64,000 bases of DNA, taken from Halobacillus sp. A5 (GTDB lineage: Bacteria; Bacillota; Bacilli; Bacillales; Halobacillaceae). Location: contig NZ_JAIZEO010000006.1 of assembly GCF_024189315.1 (NCBI RefSeq), forward strand, positions 166,124 through 230,123, written 5' to 3'. The notes beneath the pieces are model-generated. The model did not search any database. It was not told the origin of the DNA and saw nothing but the letters and a program-made list of their open reading frames with translations. The first letter of the stretch is position 1. Every line of letters begins with the position of its first letter. Below are positions 44,214 through 54,322 of the stretch, piece by piece. Made by a program: the position numbers and the translations under genes.

Positions 44214-45215
44214 ATGATTTTACTAACAGGAGCTGCCGGCTTTATCGGAGCCCACCTTGCGAAACGCCTGCTCTCTAAAGACCATAACGTGCTTGGAATC
44301 GATAATTTAAACAGCTATTATGATGTTCAATTAAAAGAAGACCGTTTAGATTGGATTCAACATCCAAATTTCACTTTTGAACAAGTGGACCGGGTGGACA
44401 AAAACCGCTTAGATGCATTATTTAAGAAGCATCAGCCTTCTTTAGTTATTGACCTGGCTGCTCAAGCCGGAGTCCGATACAGTCTTGAGAACCCCCAAGC
44501 CTATGTCGATTCAAATATAACCGGCTTTTTAAACATATTAGAGGCTTGTCGTCATTATAAGGCAGAGCAGCTTATCTACGCTTCTTCGAGCTCTGTTTAC
44601 GGTGCGAATACGAAGATGCCTTTCTCCGTTAAGGATAACGTGGACCACCCTGTAAGCTTATATGCCGCAACAAAGAAAGCAAACGAATTAATGGCCCATA
44701 CGTACAGTCACCTTTACAGCCTGCCGACTACCGGATTACGATTTTTTACTGTGTATGGACCCTGGGGGCGCCCAGACATGGCCCTGTTCACTTTTACAAA
44801 ATCTATCCTGGAAGGAAAACCAATCCAAGTATTTAATCAAGGCAGCATGATGAGAGACTTCACGTATATCGATGATATCGTAGAAGGAATCGTACGATTA
44901 ATCAAAACTAAGCCTTCTCCTGACCCGGAATGGAAGGGAGAGACTCCTGACCCGAGTAAAAGCTCAGCTCCTTACCGTATTTATAACATGGGGAACAGCA
45001 AACCTGTTAAGCTGATGGATTTCATTACTGCCATTGAAAACAAACTCTCCATTACAGCACATAAAGAATACTTACCTTTACAAAGCGGTGACGTTATTGC
45101 TACGTATGCAGATGTCGAAGACCTTATTCGCGACACAGGGTATAAGCCCAATACTCCAATTGATAAAGGAGTAGGAAAGTTTATTGACTGGTATAGAGCC
45201 TATTATGGAGTATAA
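44214..45215 (+). CDS. UDP-glucuronate 4-epimerase-like NAD-dependent epimerase
   Basis: A 333-residue short-chain dehydrogenase-type sugar epimerase. It has [15 protein letters not shown] for NAD, SSSSVYG with the active Ser, and YAATKKANE with the Tyr-Lys pair. The section [18 protein letters not shown] is typical of CapI/LpsL uronate epimerases, so UDP-glucuronate to UDP-galacturonate is the most likely reaction. With the upstream dehydrogenase it forms a two-step route to uronic acids, probably for spore-surface sugars. B. subtilis YtcB is the counterpart. Confidence 0.88.
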   Translation: MILLTGAAGFIGAHLAKRLLSKDHNVLGIDNLNSYYDVQLKEDRLDWIQHPNFTFEQVDRVDKNRLDALFKKHQPSLVIDLAAQAGVRYSLENPQAYVDSNITGFLNILEACRHYKAEQLIYASSSSVYGANTKMPFSVKDNVDHPVSLYAATKKANELMAHTYSHLYSLPTTGLRFFTVYGPWGRPDMALFTFTKSILEGKPIQVFNQGSMMRDFTYIDDIVEGIVRLIKTKPSPDPEWKGETPDPSKSSAPYRIYNMGNSKPVKLMDFITAIENKLSITAHKEYLPLQSGDVIATYADVEDLIRDTGYKPNTPIDKGVGKFIDWYRAYYGV

Positions 45216-45217
45216 AA

Positions 45218-45251
45218 AATAGAGAGATCCATTGAGGAACCTCTCTATTTC
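45218..45251. terminator. Bidirectional terminator between epimerase and cadA
   Basis: AAATAGAGAG (45218-45227) pairs with CTCTCTATTT (45242-45251), with an inner TCC/GGA. It overlaps the cadA stop and gives T/A tracts on both sides. Confidence 0.83.
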
Positions 45252-47611
45252 TGATTCAGCAGCCTTAAGCTGTTTAATATGACGAGCAGTGCTGCTCCTG
45301 TATCACTGAGGACAGCCATCCATAACGTTAAAAATCCAGGAAATATTAAAGATAACGCTGCTATTTTAGTGAGCAGGGAAAACCATATGTTCTGTTTAAT
45401 TATGGTCAAGGTCCGCCGGCTTAAATCAATCGTATGAGGAAGTTTCTCCAGATTATCAGCCATCAGCACAATCTCCGCTGTTTCCATCGCTGTATCCGTT
45501 CCCGCTCCTCCCATCGCAATCCCTAAGTCAGCTGTGGCAAGCGCTGGAGCATCATTTATACCATCTCCTACCATAGCCACTCGTTTCCCTTCCTTCTGCA
45601 GTTTTTCAACGACTCCTACTTTGTCTTCAGGCAGCAGCTGTGCGAAATATCGTTCTACGCCTGTCTGACGGGCTATTTTCCCGGCGGTCCCGTCATTATC
45701 CCCTGTTAACATGACAATCTCCTGCATACCTGCCTGATTAAGCTTTTGTATAGACTGAACTGTAATCTCCCGAATGGTATCGGCTACTGCGATAACACCA
45801 AAAATGTCCGACCGCGTCCCAACAATAATCAGAGTGTGGCCCTCTTGTTGTAAGTCCACCATTTTCTGCTCTATCGATTTCAATGAGACGTTAAACTCTT
45901 GATAGATCGCAGGATTCCCTGCAAAATATTCTACTCCGTTAATGACGGCTTTTGCACCTTTACCTGCAATCGATTCAAAAGCAGCTCCCTCCTTTGCAGG
46001 AATAGACCGCTCCTCTGTATACGAAAGAACAGCTTGTGCGATAGGATGAGTGGAGTGTTCTTCAATCGTACGAGCAATACTCAGCCATTCTTTTTCTTCT
46101 CCCTTTACCGTAAAGATATGAGATACTTTAGGCTTACCTTCTGTCAGGGTCCCCGTTTTGTCAAAAGCCATGGCAGTAATGGAACCCGCCTTCTCTAAAA
46201 ACGTTCCCCCTTTAATGAGTACACCGTTCTTAGCCGCATTCCCGATCGCAGATACAATGGCTACGGGGGTAGAAATGACTAAAGCACACGGACAGGCTAC
46301 AACGAGTAATGCCAATCCTTTATACAACCATTCACTCCAGGCCCCCATCCCTATAAGCGGAGGGAAAATCATGATAAAAAGAGCCAGACCGAAGACGATC
46401 GGAGTATAAACTTTTGCAAAGCGATCAACAAAAGCTTGAGTGGGTGCCTTTTTCTCCTGCGCTTCTTCCACAAGATGAATAATCTTGGCTATCGTTGTAT
46501 CTTTAACCAGTTTCGTCACCTGTACCTCTAACGATCCGTGTTCATTTACCGTTCCAGCATAAACCTTATCCCCTGCTTTCTTGTCAACAGGCATGGATTC
46601 GCCCGTAATCGGAGCTTGATTTATACTGGAAACTCCTGAGATTATCTTCCCGTCTAAGGGGAGCTTATCCCCCGGCTTAATCAATATCGTGTCATGTACC
46701 GCAATATCCTCCACATGCTTTCGAACCCACTCTCCTTCTATTTTTACCGTGGCTTCACTTGGAGTTAATTTAAATAAGTTACGAATAGACTCGCGCGTAC
46801 GCTCAATGGAGCGGCTTTGCAGTGTATTTCCTAAAGCAAATAACCAGACGACCGTGGCGCCTTCGAACCATTCCCCGATCAAAGCAGCCCCCACAGCTGC
46901 CGAGACCATTAATACGTTCATATCAAGGGATCTGCTTTTTATCGCATAAAAAGCACTTTTCGCCGGCTTATACCCTCCTACAACTATAGCGGCTGCATAA
47001 ATCATGATAATAAATACTTGCGGAAGACTCGTAAACGAACCAATAAATCCGGCCCCTAACAGCAGACCTGACATTGTCGTTGTCAAATGCTTCAGGCTCT
47101 TATGAACTGATCTTTGCTCCTCCTTCTGACCACCTTCAAGAGCGGCCTGGAAGCCTGACTTTTCTACTTCCTTTCGAATAACCTCTTCAGTCGTTTCGTG
47201 AGCTACCTGCATCCTGCCGGTAGAAAAATTCACACGTACTTCGTTAACAGCAGGGTGGTTCAAAAGGTGCTTCTCAATCGTGTCCGCACAGGAACCACAA
47301 TCCATCCCATCCACTCTGTAAGTTTCCATAGACTTTGAGTCCTCTATAGGATCAGCGTGAAAGCCAAGCTTCTTAAGGTGCGATGGAATATGATCACTGT
47401 TTAAAGAACTCTCTACCTCAGCACTCAGCTTCCCCGACCCGTAGTTCACCCGCGCCTTACGGATGCCCTCTTCTTTCATCAGGCTTTTCTCGATTGTGTC
47501 TGCACAGGAAGGACAGTCCATTCCTGCTACATTATATTCCACAGCCGATACAGCATTTTCCTCTTCTTTCGCACAACAGCTTTCGTTTATTCGCTCATTT
47601 GACTGTTTCAT
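45245..47611 (-). CDS. cadA: CadA-type Zn/Cd/Pb-exporting P-type ATPase with two HMA domains
   Basis: About 788 residues. Two heavy-metal-associated domains come first, GMDCPSCADTIEKS and GMDCGSCADTIEKH, then eight membrane segments. The P-type ATPase marks are the ion-path motif CPC (VVACPCALVIS), phosphorylation motif DKTGTLTEG, HP in HSTHPIAQAV and GDGINDAPAL. The CPC path and the partner CadC point to Cd/Zn/Pb export. Two HMA domains are more than the single one of pI258 CadA. The open frame starts at 47626; GGGGA favours the ATG at 47611. It lies 29 bp after cadC. Confidence 0.92.
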   Translation of the reverse strand: MKQSNERINESCCAKEEENAVSAVEYNVAGMDCPSCADTIEKSLMKEEGIRKARVNYGSGKLSAEVESSLNSDHIPSHLKKLGFHADPIEDSKSMETYRVDGMDCGSCADTIEKHLLNHPAVNEVRVNFSTGRMQVAHETTEEVIRKEVEKSGFQAALEGGQKEEQRSVHKSLKHLTTTMSGLLLGAGFIGSFTSLPQVFIIMIYAAAIVVGGYKPAKSAFYAIKSRSLDMNVLMVSAAVGAALIGEWFEGATVVWLFALGNTLQSRSIERTRESIRNLFKLTPSEATVKIEGEWVRKHVEDIAVHDTILIKPGDKLPLDGKIISGVSSINQAPITGESMPVDKKAGDKVYAGTVNEHGSLEVQVTKLVKDTTIAKIIHLVEEAQEKKAPTQAFVDRFAKVYTPIVFGLALFIMIFPPLIGMGAWSEWLYKGLALLVVACPCALVISTPVAIVSAIGNAAKNGVLIKGGTFLEKAGSITAMAFDKTGTLTEGKPKVSHIFTVKGEEKEWLSIARTIEEHSTHPIAQAVLSYTEERSIPAKEGAAFESIAGKGAKAVINGVEYFAGNPAIYQEFNVSLKSIEQKMVDLQQEGHTLIIVGTRSDIFGVIAVADTIREITVQSIQKLNQAGMQEIVMLTGDNDGTAGKIARQTGVERYFAQLLPEDKVGVVEKLQKEGKRVAMVGDGINDAPALATADLGIAMGGAGTDTAMETAEIVLMADNLEKLPHTIDLSRRTLTIIKQNIWFSLLTKIAALSLIFPGFLTLWMAVLSDTGAALLVILNSLRLLNQK

Positions 47612-47640
47612 AATTATTCCCCGCATTTCTTGATAGTCTA

Positions 47641-48009
47641 TTATTCTTTAGCATGAACCATGGCAATAGATACAAGCTGGTGGACGTGATCATCTGCTAA
47701 GGAGTAAAAGACCAGCTTTCCTTCCTTACGATATTTAGCCAGCCCCATGTTACGCAGCAGACGTAAATGATGAGAGGCTGTAGCCGTTGTCGAGTTGATA
47801 ATATTTGCGACATCACACACACATAATTCATTCTCCAGCGTTAATGCATACGCAATTTTCAAACGAGTTGAATCCGATAAAGCTTTAAATATTAATTCCA
47901 CTCCAAGGACTTCATCCATTTTCGGCTGGATGCGGCTGACGAGCTGTTCGTCATAACAAAACGTATCGCATGTATCTTTAGCTTTCGTATTTACGTTCTT
48001 TTCTCTCAT
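47641..48009 (-). CDS. cadC: CadC-type ArsR-family metal repressor
   Basis: About 122 residues. The N-terminal cysteine pair CDTFCYDEQ and the alpha3 motif ELCVCDVA match the Cd/Pb site of pI258 CadC. The recognition helix is TATASHHLRLLRNMGL. It should repress cadC-cadA until Cd, Pb or Zn binds. The longer start at 48024 lies inside the operator and ribosome site; AAGGTGAG supports the ATG at 48009. Two operator-like inverted repeats lie just upstream. Confidence 0.92.
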   Translation of the reverse strand: MREKNVNTKAKDTCDTFCYDEQLVSRIQPKMDEVLGVELIFKALSDSTRLKIAYALTLENELCVCDVANIINSTTATASHHLRLLRNMGLAKYRKEGKLVFYSLADDHVHQLVSIAMVHAKE

Positions 48010-48024
48010 TATTCTCACCTTCAT

Positions 48025-48093
48025 TCAAATATTTATTTGATTGTTAGTTTATAGTGTATGATGGTTCCTCCAATTAGTCAAACATATATTTGA
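48025..48093. promoter_or_regulatory. Two CadC-type operators
   Basis: TCAAATA-TT-TATTTGA (48025-48040) is a perfect 7-2-7 inverted repeat. TCAAACA-TA-TATTTGA (48078-48093) has one mismatch. Both match the known CadC/CzrA operator pattern and are centred 53 bp (about five helical turns) apart upstream of cadC. Confidence 0.85.
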
Positions 48094-48265
48094 ATGATCA
48101 GTGAAACCTATAGTTTCCTTACGAATTCTTAAAATACTCATGAGCTAACAAACATTCCTATATCAGGGGACTATCTTCGCTATGCCCAGATACTGCGGCG
48201 AATTATAAGCTGCTAATTGCTAAACCAGTATCAATTTGATTACAGTCAAATATTTGCGGGAGGTG

Positions 48266-48297
48266 TAAAAACAGCCGCTCCCCAAAGGAAGCGGCTG
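48266..48297 (-). terminator. Minus-strand terminator with no assigned gene
   Basis: CAGCCGCT (48272-48279) pairs with AGCGGCTG (48290-48297) and is followed on the minus strand by TTTTT. The glmS gene already ends at another terminator about 315 bp upstream, so this one may end a separate minus-strand transcript. Confidence 0.7.
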
Positions 48298-48600
48298 GAA
48301 GGGTGATTCAACTAATGCCCCGATAGTTGAATCATGAATAGACATGGATTCTGTAGATACAAATGGGTGATGGACAACCACTTGCTTTCTGCCGGGGAGA
48401 CCGCGGCTGCAAAAGCAGGAACGAGGAAGAAAACAAACAGAGGGATTCTTACCTTCTCAACGCCAGCAGGATCCCCGTGGTTCCAAGAAGCAATCATGAT
48501 AAGGGGACGTGGAAAGCGAGTCGTTCCCCGCCGCCCCCTTTTTCGACCCAGCCATCTCGGGAACGAGTCTTCCGGTAAACTGCCCATTAAATAAAGTAAA
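48298..48600. other. GC-rich structured segment of unknown nature
   Basis: About 300 bp, visibly richer in GC than the neighbouring intergenic DNA. It contains a perfect 10-bp hairpin (GATTCAACTA / TAGTTGAATC at 48305-48333). Overlapping open frames of 70-90 codons run on both strands, none with a convincing ribosome site. From memory, and not checked, small ORFs resembling the minus-strand one (ending NPCLFMIQLSGH) recur in other Bacillaceae, which would suit a dispersed repeat or a structured RNA rather than a gene. Confidence 0.45.
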
Positions 48601-48611
48601 CTCTTATATAA

Positions 48612-48660
48612 AAAGGGAAAGCCCCAAAAGTCTACAATAGACTTTTGGGGCTTTCCCTTT
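48612..48660. terminator. glmS terminator, 23-bp perfect stem
   Basis: The 23 bases at 48612-48634 pair perfectly with 48638-48660 around a CAA loop. T-tracts are present on both strands. It lies 75 bp after the glmS stop and is unusually long and perfect for a terminator. Confidence 0.85.
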
Positions 48661-48735
48661 ATTAGTTAAATCTTTTATTGATTTTAATATTTGGATATTA
48701 ATTTACTACACAATTTCTGCTTCTGACTCCTCTGC

Positions 48736-50535
48736 TTATTCAACAGTCACACTTTTTGCAAGGTTACGAGGCTTATCAACATCACAATCACGGTGAAGAG
48801 CTGCATAGTAAGAGACAAGCTGGAACGGTACTACTGAAACCAATGGCGTCAGAAGATCATGGACATGCGGGATAACAAAAGCATCGCCTTCCTTGTTTAA
48901 TCCCTTCATGCTGATAATCATGCTGTTTGCTCCGCGTGCTTCTACTTCCTGAACATTGCCGCGGATGGAGTAGTTAACATTCTCCTGGGTAGCCAGGGCA
49001 ATTACAGGCGTACCTTCTTCGATTAAAGCAATGGTACCGTGCTTTAACTCTCCGCCGGCAAAACCTTCTGCCTGGATATAGGAAATTTCTTTTAATTTCA
49101 GAGAACCTTCAAGACCGACATAGTAATCAATGCCCCGGCCGATGAAGAAGCAGTTGCGGGTTGTTGGCAGATAATCTGCCGCTAATTGCTCCAGTGCTTC
49201 TTTTTGATCGGTTAAAGCTTCCATAGCATTTGCTACAATACCAAGTTCCTGCATTGGATCGAAATCTAATTCAAGTCCTTTAGCGCGCGCTGTATCAACA
49301 GCTAAAATAGCCAGAACAGCCATTTGAGCTGTGTATGCTTTAGTAGAAGCTACCGCAATTTCAGGACCTGCGTGCAGATGCATCGTGTAATCTGCTTCAC
49401 GGGAAAGGGTGGATCCAGGCACGTTCGTAATTGTCAGTGCCGGATGTCCAAGTTCTTTTGTTTGGACGAGGACCGAACGACTGTCGGCGGTCTCGCCGCT
49501 TTGAGAGATATATACGAATAAAGGCTTTTTAGAAAGCAGCGGCATGTTGTAAGAGAACTCACTGGCTACGTGTACTTCAACTGGAATATTGGCTAATTTC
49601 TCAATGAATTGTTTGCCCAGCAGCCCAGCATGATAGCTTGTTCCTGCGGCGATGATATAAATACGATCACAGACTTTCATCGCTTCACGAATCTCCGGTT
49701 CCAGTTTGATTTGATCATTCTCATCCTGATATTCCTGAATGATTTTACGAATGACAAAAGGCTGTTCATCGATTTCTTTAAGCATGAAATGAGGGTACGT
49801 TCCCTTCTCAATATCCGTCGCATCAAGCTCAGCTGTAAACGGTTCACGCGTTACTCTCTCCCCGTCTGGAGATTGAATAACTACTTCATCACGGCGCAGT
49901 AAAACAGTCTCTTTATCCATTAGTTCAAGGAATTGGTCGGTGACGTGAAGTGCAGCCATTGAATCACTGGCTACAGCATTAAAGTCTTCCCCAAGTCCTA
50001 CAAGTAATGGGCTTTTATTTTTTGCCACATAAATGGTATCTTCATCTTCCGCATCAATTAGAGCGATTGCATATGAACCTGTCAAAAGGTTGACAGCTTT
50101 ACGGAAAGCAGCCGCTACATCATTAAGTTCATTGTTTAAAACTTCAATGAGCTGAACGATGATTTCCGTGTCAGTTTCACTCTTCATTTCTACGTTAGAA
50201 AGGTAGTCATTTTTTACATCCAGATAGTTCTCAATCACACCATTATGCACGATTGTAAACCGTCTGGACGTGCTCTGGTGCGGGTGAGCATTCTCTTCAC
50301 TCGGAGCTCCGTGTGTCGCCCAGCGGGTATGGCCGATACCTAATGTAGAGTGGACGCTTTGATCCACTGCTTCCCGAAGTGAGGCGATCCGCCCTTTAAC
50401 TTTAGACACTTTTACTCCGCCGTTTAAAGTGGCAATTCCTGCTGAGTCATACCCTCTATATTCAAGCTTTTCCAACCCATTTAATAAAATTTCCTTCGTA
50501 TCTTCTCGTCCGATATATCCTACAATTCCACACAT
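48736..50535 (-). CDS. glmS: Glutamine-fructose-6-phosphate aminotransferase
   Basis: A 599-residue enzyme that makes glucosamine-6-phosphate from fructose-6-phosphate and glutamine, the first step to UDP-GlcNAc for peptidoglycan. The N-terminal glutaminase begins MCGIVGYIG; Cys2 becomes the nucleophile after Met removal. Two SIS sugar-binding domains follow (~285-420 and ~455-590), and the end is [12 protein letters not shown], the usual GlmS terminus. AGGAGG precedes the ATG at 50535. A glmS ribozyme lies about 100 bp upstream. Confidence 0.97.
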   Translation of the reverse strand: MCGIVGYIGREDTKEILLNGLEKLEYRGYDSAGIATLNGGVKVSKVKGRIASLREAVDQSVHSTLGIGHTRWATHGAPSEENAHPHQSTSRRFTIVHNGVIENYLDVKNDYLSNVEMKSETDTEIIVQLIEVLNNELNDVAAAFRKAVNLLTGSYAIALIDAEDEDTIYVAKNKSPLLVGLGEDFNAVASDSMAALHVTDQFLELMDKETVLLRRDEVVIQSPDGERVTREPFTAELDATDIEKGTYPHFMLKEIDEQPFVIRKIIQEYQDENDQIKLEPEIREAMKVCDRIYIIAAGTSYHAGLLGKQFIEKLANIPVEVHVASEFSYNMPLLSKKPLFVYISQSGETADSRSVLVQTKELGHPALTITNVPGSTLSREADYTMHLHAGPEIAVASTKAYTAQMAVLAILAVDTARAKGLELDFDPMQELGIVANAMEALTDQKEALEQLAADYLPTTRNCFFIGRGIDYYVGLEGSLKLKEISYIQAEGFAGGELKHGTIALIEEGTPVIALATQENVNYSIRGNVQEVEARGANSMIISMKGLNKEGDAFVIPHVHDLLTPLVSVVPFQLVSYYAALHRDCDVDKPRNLAKSVTVE

Positions 50536-50635
50536 AGTTGTTTTCCTCCTAAAATAAAAGAAAGGAGCAAACAACGAACATACTAAAACTAGCAGGGGCC
50601 GTCATTTGCCCCTCTCCCGTTGCCGTTTTTTTATT

Positions 50636-50800
50636 TAGCACTTGGTTTGTATGATTTGGGCAGAGAGTCGCCTCTCTGATTTAGCATACAAACATTCGGT
50701 TGAAGTGCAGCAACCGGGAGGCATCCGCCGAACACTCGATGAACCTCCACCTCGTCAACTGTGCTTAAATACCGTTCTGCACAGCCCTGGCGCTTGTTTA
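50636..50800 (-). ncRNA. glmS ribozyme-riboswitch
   Basis: The self-cleaving RNA that senses glucosamine-6-phosphate. On the minus strand the cleavage site A|GCGCC is at about 50793/50794. The core reads GCGCCAGGGCTGTGC, then AGTTGACGAGG and TTCGGCGGATGCCTCCCGG, all hallmark ribozyme segments. A long P3/P4-type hairpin with GTTTGTATG / CATACAAAC closes the 3' part. Cleavage destabilises glmS mRNA when product is plentiful. Confidence 0.95.
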
Positions 50801-51017
50801 ACCCTTTTTTCACTTTCCTCCTTTACTCCTTATGAATAAAGGCCTTTACTTATTTTACGAAAGAAATCCAAGTAAAACTTCTTTCGCCATTTTTTTCAAG
50901 GCTATGCCTCATTTTACCCGAAGACAAGCTGACGGGTCAATGAAATTCATAAAAACCTTCTCACTATAAATTATGCGCAGGAGGGCCTTTAGTGCCCGGC
51001 CTGCGCCATGGTCCTGG

Positions 51018-52367
51018 TTATTCTTTCATGCCTAATTCTTCATTTACGACTTGTACCACTTTCTCTACATAAGATTCACATTGTTCTTCTGTTGGAGCCT
51101 CCACCATAATGCGTACGAGCGGCTCCGTTCCGGAAGGGCGTACTAAAACGCGGCCGCTTTCTCCCATTTCTTCCTCCACAGCTTGAATGGTTTCCTGGAT
51201 ACGCGGGTGAGTCTGAACGGCCTGCTTATCGATCACCCGTATGTTCTTCAGTACTTGAGGGAATTTCTTCATCTCATTTGCAAGCTCTGACAGCGGTCTT
51301 CCTGTTTCTTTTAATACATTGACGAGCTGAAGGGCTGTAAGCATTCCATCTCCCGTAGTATTATGTTCCAGGAAAATGATATGACCGGACTGCTCTCCCC
51401 CCAGGTTATAGCCGCCCCTGCGCATTTCCTCCATAACGTAGCGGTCCCCCACTGCCGTCTTATCGCTCTTCATTCCCTGTGCTTCAATCGCTTTGTAAAA
51501 GCCCAGATTACTCATCACTGTGGATACGACGGTTGAATGTTTCAGTGTCCCCTTCTCATTCATGAATTTAGCAATAACGTACATAATACGGTCGCCATCA
51601 ACTATATTACCTTTTTCATCAACAGCGATTAAACGATCTCCATCTCCGTCAAAGGCAAGTCCGACATCCGCCTGCTTTTCCTTAACCAGCGCTTGAAGGG
51701 CCTCTGGATGAGTCGATCCTACGTTTTTGTTAATATTTAATCCATCCGGAGATGAGCCAATAGATGAAATATCGGCTTCTAAATCTGCAAACAAATGGGA
51801 GGCCAGTGAAGATGTCGCTCCATGTGCACAATCAAGTGCAATATGTAGTCCATCAAAATCATAGTCCACTGTCTGCTTTAAATGCTGCATGTACTTCTGG
51901 CCGCCTTCGAAGTAATCATTAATCTGGCCGAGATCGGCTCCGGAAGGGCGGGGGAGTGTATCTTCTTCTGCATCAATTAACGCCTCAATCTCTTCTTCCT
52001 GAGCGTCTGATAATTTAAATCCGTCCGGACCAAAGAATTTAATTCCATTGTCCTCCACAGGATTATGAGAAGCAGAGATCATAATCCCCGCTTCCGCCTG
52101 AAGCGCTTTTGTCAAAAAAGCTACGCCGGGAGTCGAAATGACCCCCATCCTCATCACTTCTGCACCAATAGAGAGAAGTCCCGCAGCCAGGGCTCCTTCA
52201 AACATCTCTCCGGAAATTCGAGTATCACGTCCAATTAATACCTTTGGACGTTCTACCCCTTTAGTTACTACATATCCGCCGTAACGGCCCAATTTAAAAG
52301 CCAGCTCGGGGGTTAGTTCTTTATTAGCTACACCACGGACACCGTCCGTTCCGAAATATTTACCCAT
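51018..52367 (-). CDS. glmM: Phosphoglucosamine mutase
   Basis: A 449-residue mutase that converts glucosamine-6-phosphate to glucosamine-1-phosphate. It starts [12 protein letters not shown]. The phosphoserine loop is [13 protein letters not shown] (about residue 100), the metal loop is AFDGDGDRL, and the C-terminal phosphate loop is [10 protein letters not shown]. The ATG at 52367 follows GAGAGG. It lies between cdaR and glmS. In B. subtilis and Lactococcus, GlmM binds and modulates the c-di-AMP cyclase encoded two genes upstream. Confidence 0.97.
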   Translation of the reverse strand: MGKYFGTDGVRGVANKELTPELAFKLGRYGGYVVTKGVERPKVLIGRDTRISGEMFEGALAAGLLSIGAEVMRMGVISTPGVAFLTKALQAEAGIMISASHNPVEDNGIKFFGPDGFKLSDAQEEEIEALIDAEEDTLPRPSGADLGQINDYFEGGQKYMQHLKQTVDYDFDGLHIALDCAHGATSSLASHLFADLEADISSIGSSPDGLNINKNVGSTHPEALQALVKEKQADVGLAFDGDGDRLIAVDEKGNIVDGDRIMYVIAKFMNEKGTLKHSTVVSTVMSNLGFYKAIEAQGMKSDKTAVGDRYVMEEMRRGGYNLGGEQSGHIIFLEHNTTGDGMLTALQLVNVLKETGRPLSELANEMKKFPQVLKNIRVIDKQAVQTHPRIQETIQAVEEEMGESGRVLVRPSGTEPLVRIMVEAPTEEQCESYVEKVVQVVNEELGMKE

Positions 52368-52395
52368 CTCACAAGACCTCTCTTTCATCTCTTTA

Positions 52396-53367
52396 CTATT
52401 GTTCCTCGGCCGGTTCTTCTACTTCGACGTCAACTTCCACCTGTTCAGGCTCGACAATTGAAACATCATCCGGAAGCGGGACGTCGACATTCACTGTATC
52501 GTTTTCAGTAATATCAGATACGTCCACTGGAACATCATCGAAATTATCGATTTCTTCTAACACATCATTCGGTCCTCTTATGGTCACACTGTCGGTCTCA
52601 GAGGTAATCGAATCTACTTCCACACCTTCAGGAGTCTCTCCTTCAGGTTCAAAGGAAATCGATACATCTTTCTCTGGTCTTCTAATCGGCACAGTAACGT
52701 CCACCGAGGTGGGGTCTAATAAAACATTTAATTCATTGCCCTGCGCATCGTACACTTTAACAGGCGCCTCTATATCTTCCAATGTGCCTTCAGCTTCACC
52801 TACGTCAATTATAGCTTTTACAGATGCAACTTTATCTATTGCTTCAGAGGAGCCGGTAATGGTCACCTCTTCCGGCTCAATCACCGCATCCCCTATTGTG
52901 TATTCATTCTCGATTTCACTTTCATTAATGTAATCAATATCAACAGGGAAGTTCTGACTTTCCTTCTCTTCAATCGTAACTTCGACAACTTGAGGCTCTA
53001 TATTCACCGACAATTGATTAGAAATACCTGAATGCTGGACAGTCACTTCGTGGGTGCCGGGTCCTAAATCATTTAGATCGACGAATGCTGTGAAATTCTG
53101 CTGCCTTACAACAGGCGCAGCTGCGCTGTTTGGCCCTTCAACAGATACTACCACATTTTGCGGAAGTCCGCTGACTACATATTCCTCACTGTCAAATTGA
53201 ACTTCTAAAGGAATGTCGTTCATTACCTCAGTAACCGATGAAGTGTCATTGAACCACTGTGAATCGCTGTCCAGGTTATCATCTACATTTATAGAAACCC
53301 ACAGCAGTACAGCCAGAAGCAAGGAGATAATACGAATAAACCATTTATTTTTAAATAAATTATCCAT
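52396..53367 (-). CDS. cdaR: CdaR (YbbR), regulator of diadenylate cyclase
   Basis: A 323-residue protein with an N-terminal membrane anchor (~9-27) followed by several YbbR domains outside the membrane and a very acidic C-terminus. CdaR binds and controls the diadenylate cyclase CdaA. GGAGGGGG supports the ATG at 53367, which overlaps the end of cdaA by 8 bp, so translation is coupled. The order cdaA-cdaR-glmM-glmS is the conserved Firmicute arrangement. Confidence 0.93.
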   Translation of the reverse strand: MDNLFKNKWFIRIISLLLAVLLWVSINVDDNLDSDSQWFNDTSSVTEVMNDIPLEVQFDSEEYVVSGLPQNVVVSVEGPNSAAAPVVRQQNFTAFVDLNDLGPGTHEVTVQHSGISNQLSVNIEPQVVEVTIEEKESQNFPVDIDYINESEIENEYTIGDAVIEPEEVTITGSSEAIDKVASVKAIIDVGEAEGTLEDIEAPVKVYDAQGNELNVLLDPTSVDVTVPIRRPEKDVSISFEPEGETPEGVEVDSITSETDSVTIRGPNDVLEEIDNFDDVPVDVSDITENDTVNVDVPLPDDVSIVEPEQVEVDVEVEEPAEEQ

Positions 53368-54178
53368 TCTTTTTCCCCCTCCAATTCCATGATTTTGCTG
53401 CAGGGGTTTTAGAGCGGTAGTCCAGCTCACTTTTCAGGATTTCTTCAAGCTTCTCTTGATCGAGCTGGCGGTGAAGTTCCCCATTCTTTGTACAGGAAAT
53501 GCCGCCGGTCTCTTCAGATACGATAATAGTTACTGCATCAGTCACTTCACTAATGCCCATGGCTGCTCTATGTCTCGTCCCTAATTCTTTGGAAATAAAC
53601 GGACTCTCTGATAAAGGCAGATAACAAGCGGCGGCGATAATCTTATCTTCTTTAAGTATCACAGCACCATCGTGCAGCGGTGTATTTGGAATAAATATGT
53701 TAGTTAATAACTCGCTGGATAATTGGCCGCCTATAGGAATTCCAGTCTCTACATAATCTCCCATGCCGGTTTCTCTTTCAATAGTAATTAATGCGCCTAT
53801 ACGACGCTTAGCCATGTAGTTACACGACTTAATGATCGCTTGAATGGATTTATCCGTATCCTCTTCTTCTCCTGTGGTACGACTGAAGAAGCTTCCACGT
53901 CCCAGCTGTTCAAGCGCCCGTCTTAATTCAGGCTGAAATAATATTATAATAGCGAGAAAACCCCAAGTAATGGCTTGTGACATTAACCACCTGAGCGTGG
54001 ACAGTCCGAATAAATTACTCAATAACCATATACCCAGTACAACGAAGATGCCTTTTAACAATTGAACGGCCTTCGTTCCCTGGATCAGCATGATTAATTT
54101 ATATACAACAAACCAGACAAGGGCGATATCAATTGCAATTAATAGTACATCTAATACATCCAGTCCCCCATCAAGCAT
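53360..54178 (-). CDS. cdaA: Diadenylate cyclase CdaA
   Basis: A 272-residue membrane-bound cyclase that makes c-di-AMP from two ATP. Three N-terminal membrane segments (~10-85) precede the DAC domain, which carries the catalytic DGA (TPLHDGAVIL) and RHR (GTRHRAAMG) motifs. c-di-AMP governs potassium and osmolyte transport and wall homeostasis, relevant to a salt-adapted cell. GTG 54184 is too close to AAAGGA, so the ATG at 54178 is chosen. Confidence 0.95.
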   Translation of the reverse strand: MLDGGLDVLDVLLIAIDIALVWFVVYKLIMLIQGTKAVQLLKGIFVVLGIWLLSNLFGLSTLRWLMSQAITWGFLAIIILFQPELRRALEQLGRGSFFSRTTGEEEDTDKSIQAIIKSCNYMAKRRIGALITIERETGMGDYVETGIPIGGQLSSELLTNIFIPNTPLHDGAVILKEDKIIAAACYLPLSESPFISKELGTRHRAAMGISEVTDAVTIIVSEETGGISCTKNGELHRQLDQEKLEEILKSELDYRSKTPAAKSWNWRGKKNG

Positions 54179-54278
54179 GCTCACACTTCCTTTTAAAGAA
54201 ATTCAGCTACGCTAAAAATTGCCATAGCCTGTATTATTATAACACATTTCTATTTTTTCAGTTATTAAATACTGGATA

Positions 54279-54316
54279 CAAAAACTTAAACCACTGTCAC
54301 AGTCACAGTGGTTTAA
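54279..54316 (-). terminator. Terminator after sigW-rsiW
   Basis: TTAAACCACTGT (54286-54297) pairs perfectly with ACAGTGGTTTAA (54305-54316), with a T-tract on the minus strand. It separates sigW-rsiW from cdaA. Confidence 0.85.
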
Positions 54317-54322
54317 TTCAGG

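Noticed and set aside
48312..48594. Three overlapping 70-91-codon frames
   Set aside because: They overlap each other on both strands, lack convincing ribosome sites and cover hairpins, so a structured element is the better reading.
50631..50839. Small ORFs upstream of glmS on both strands
   Set aside because: They are the glmS ribozyme and its complement.
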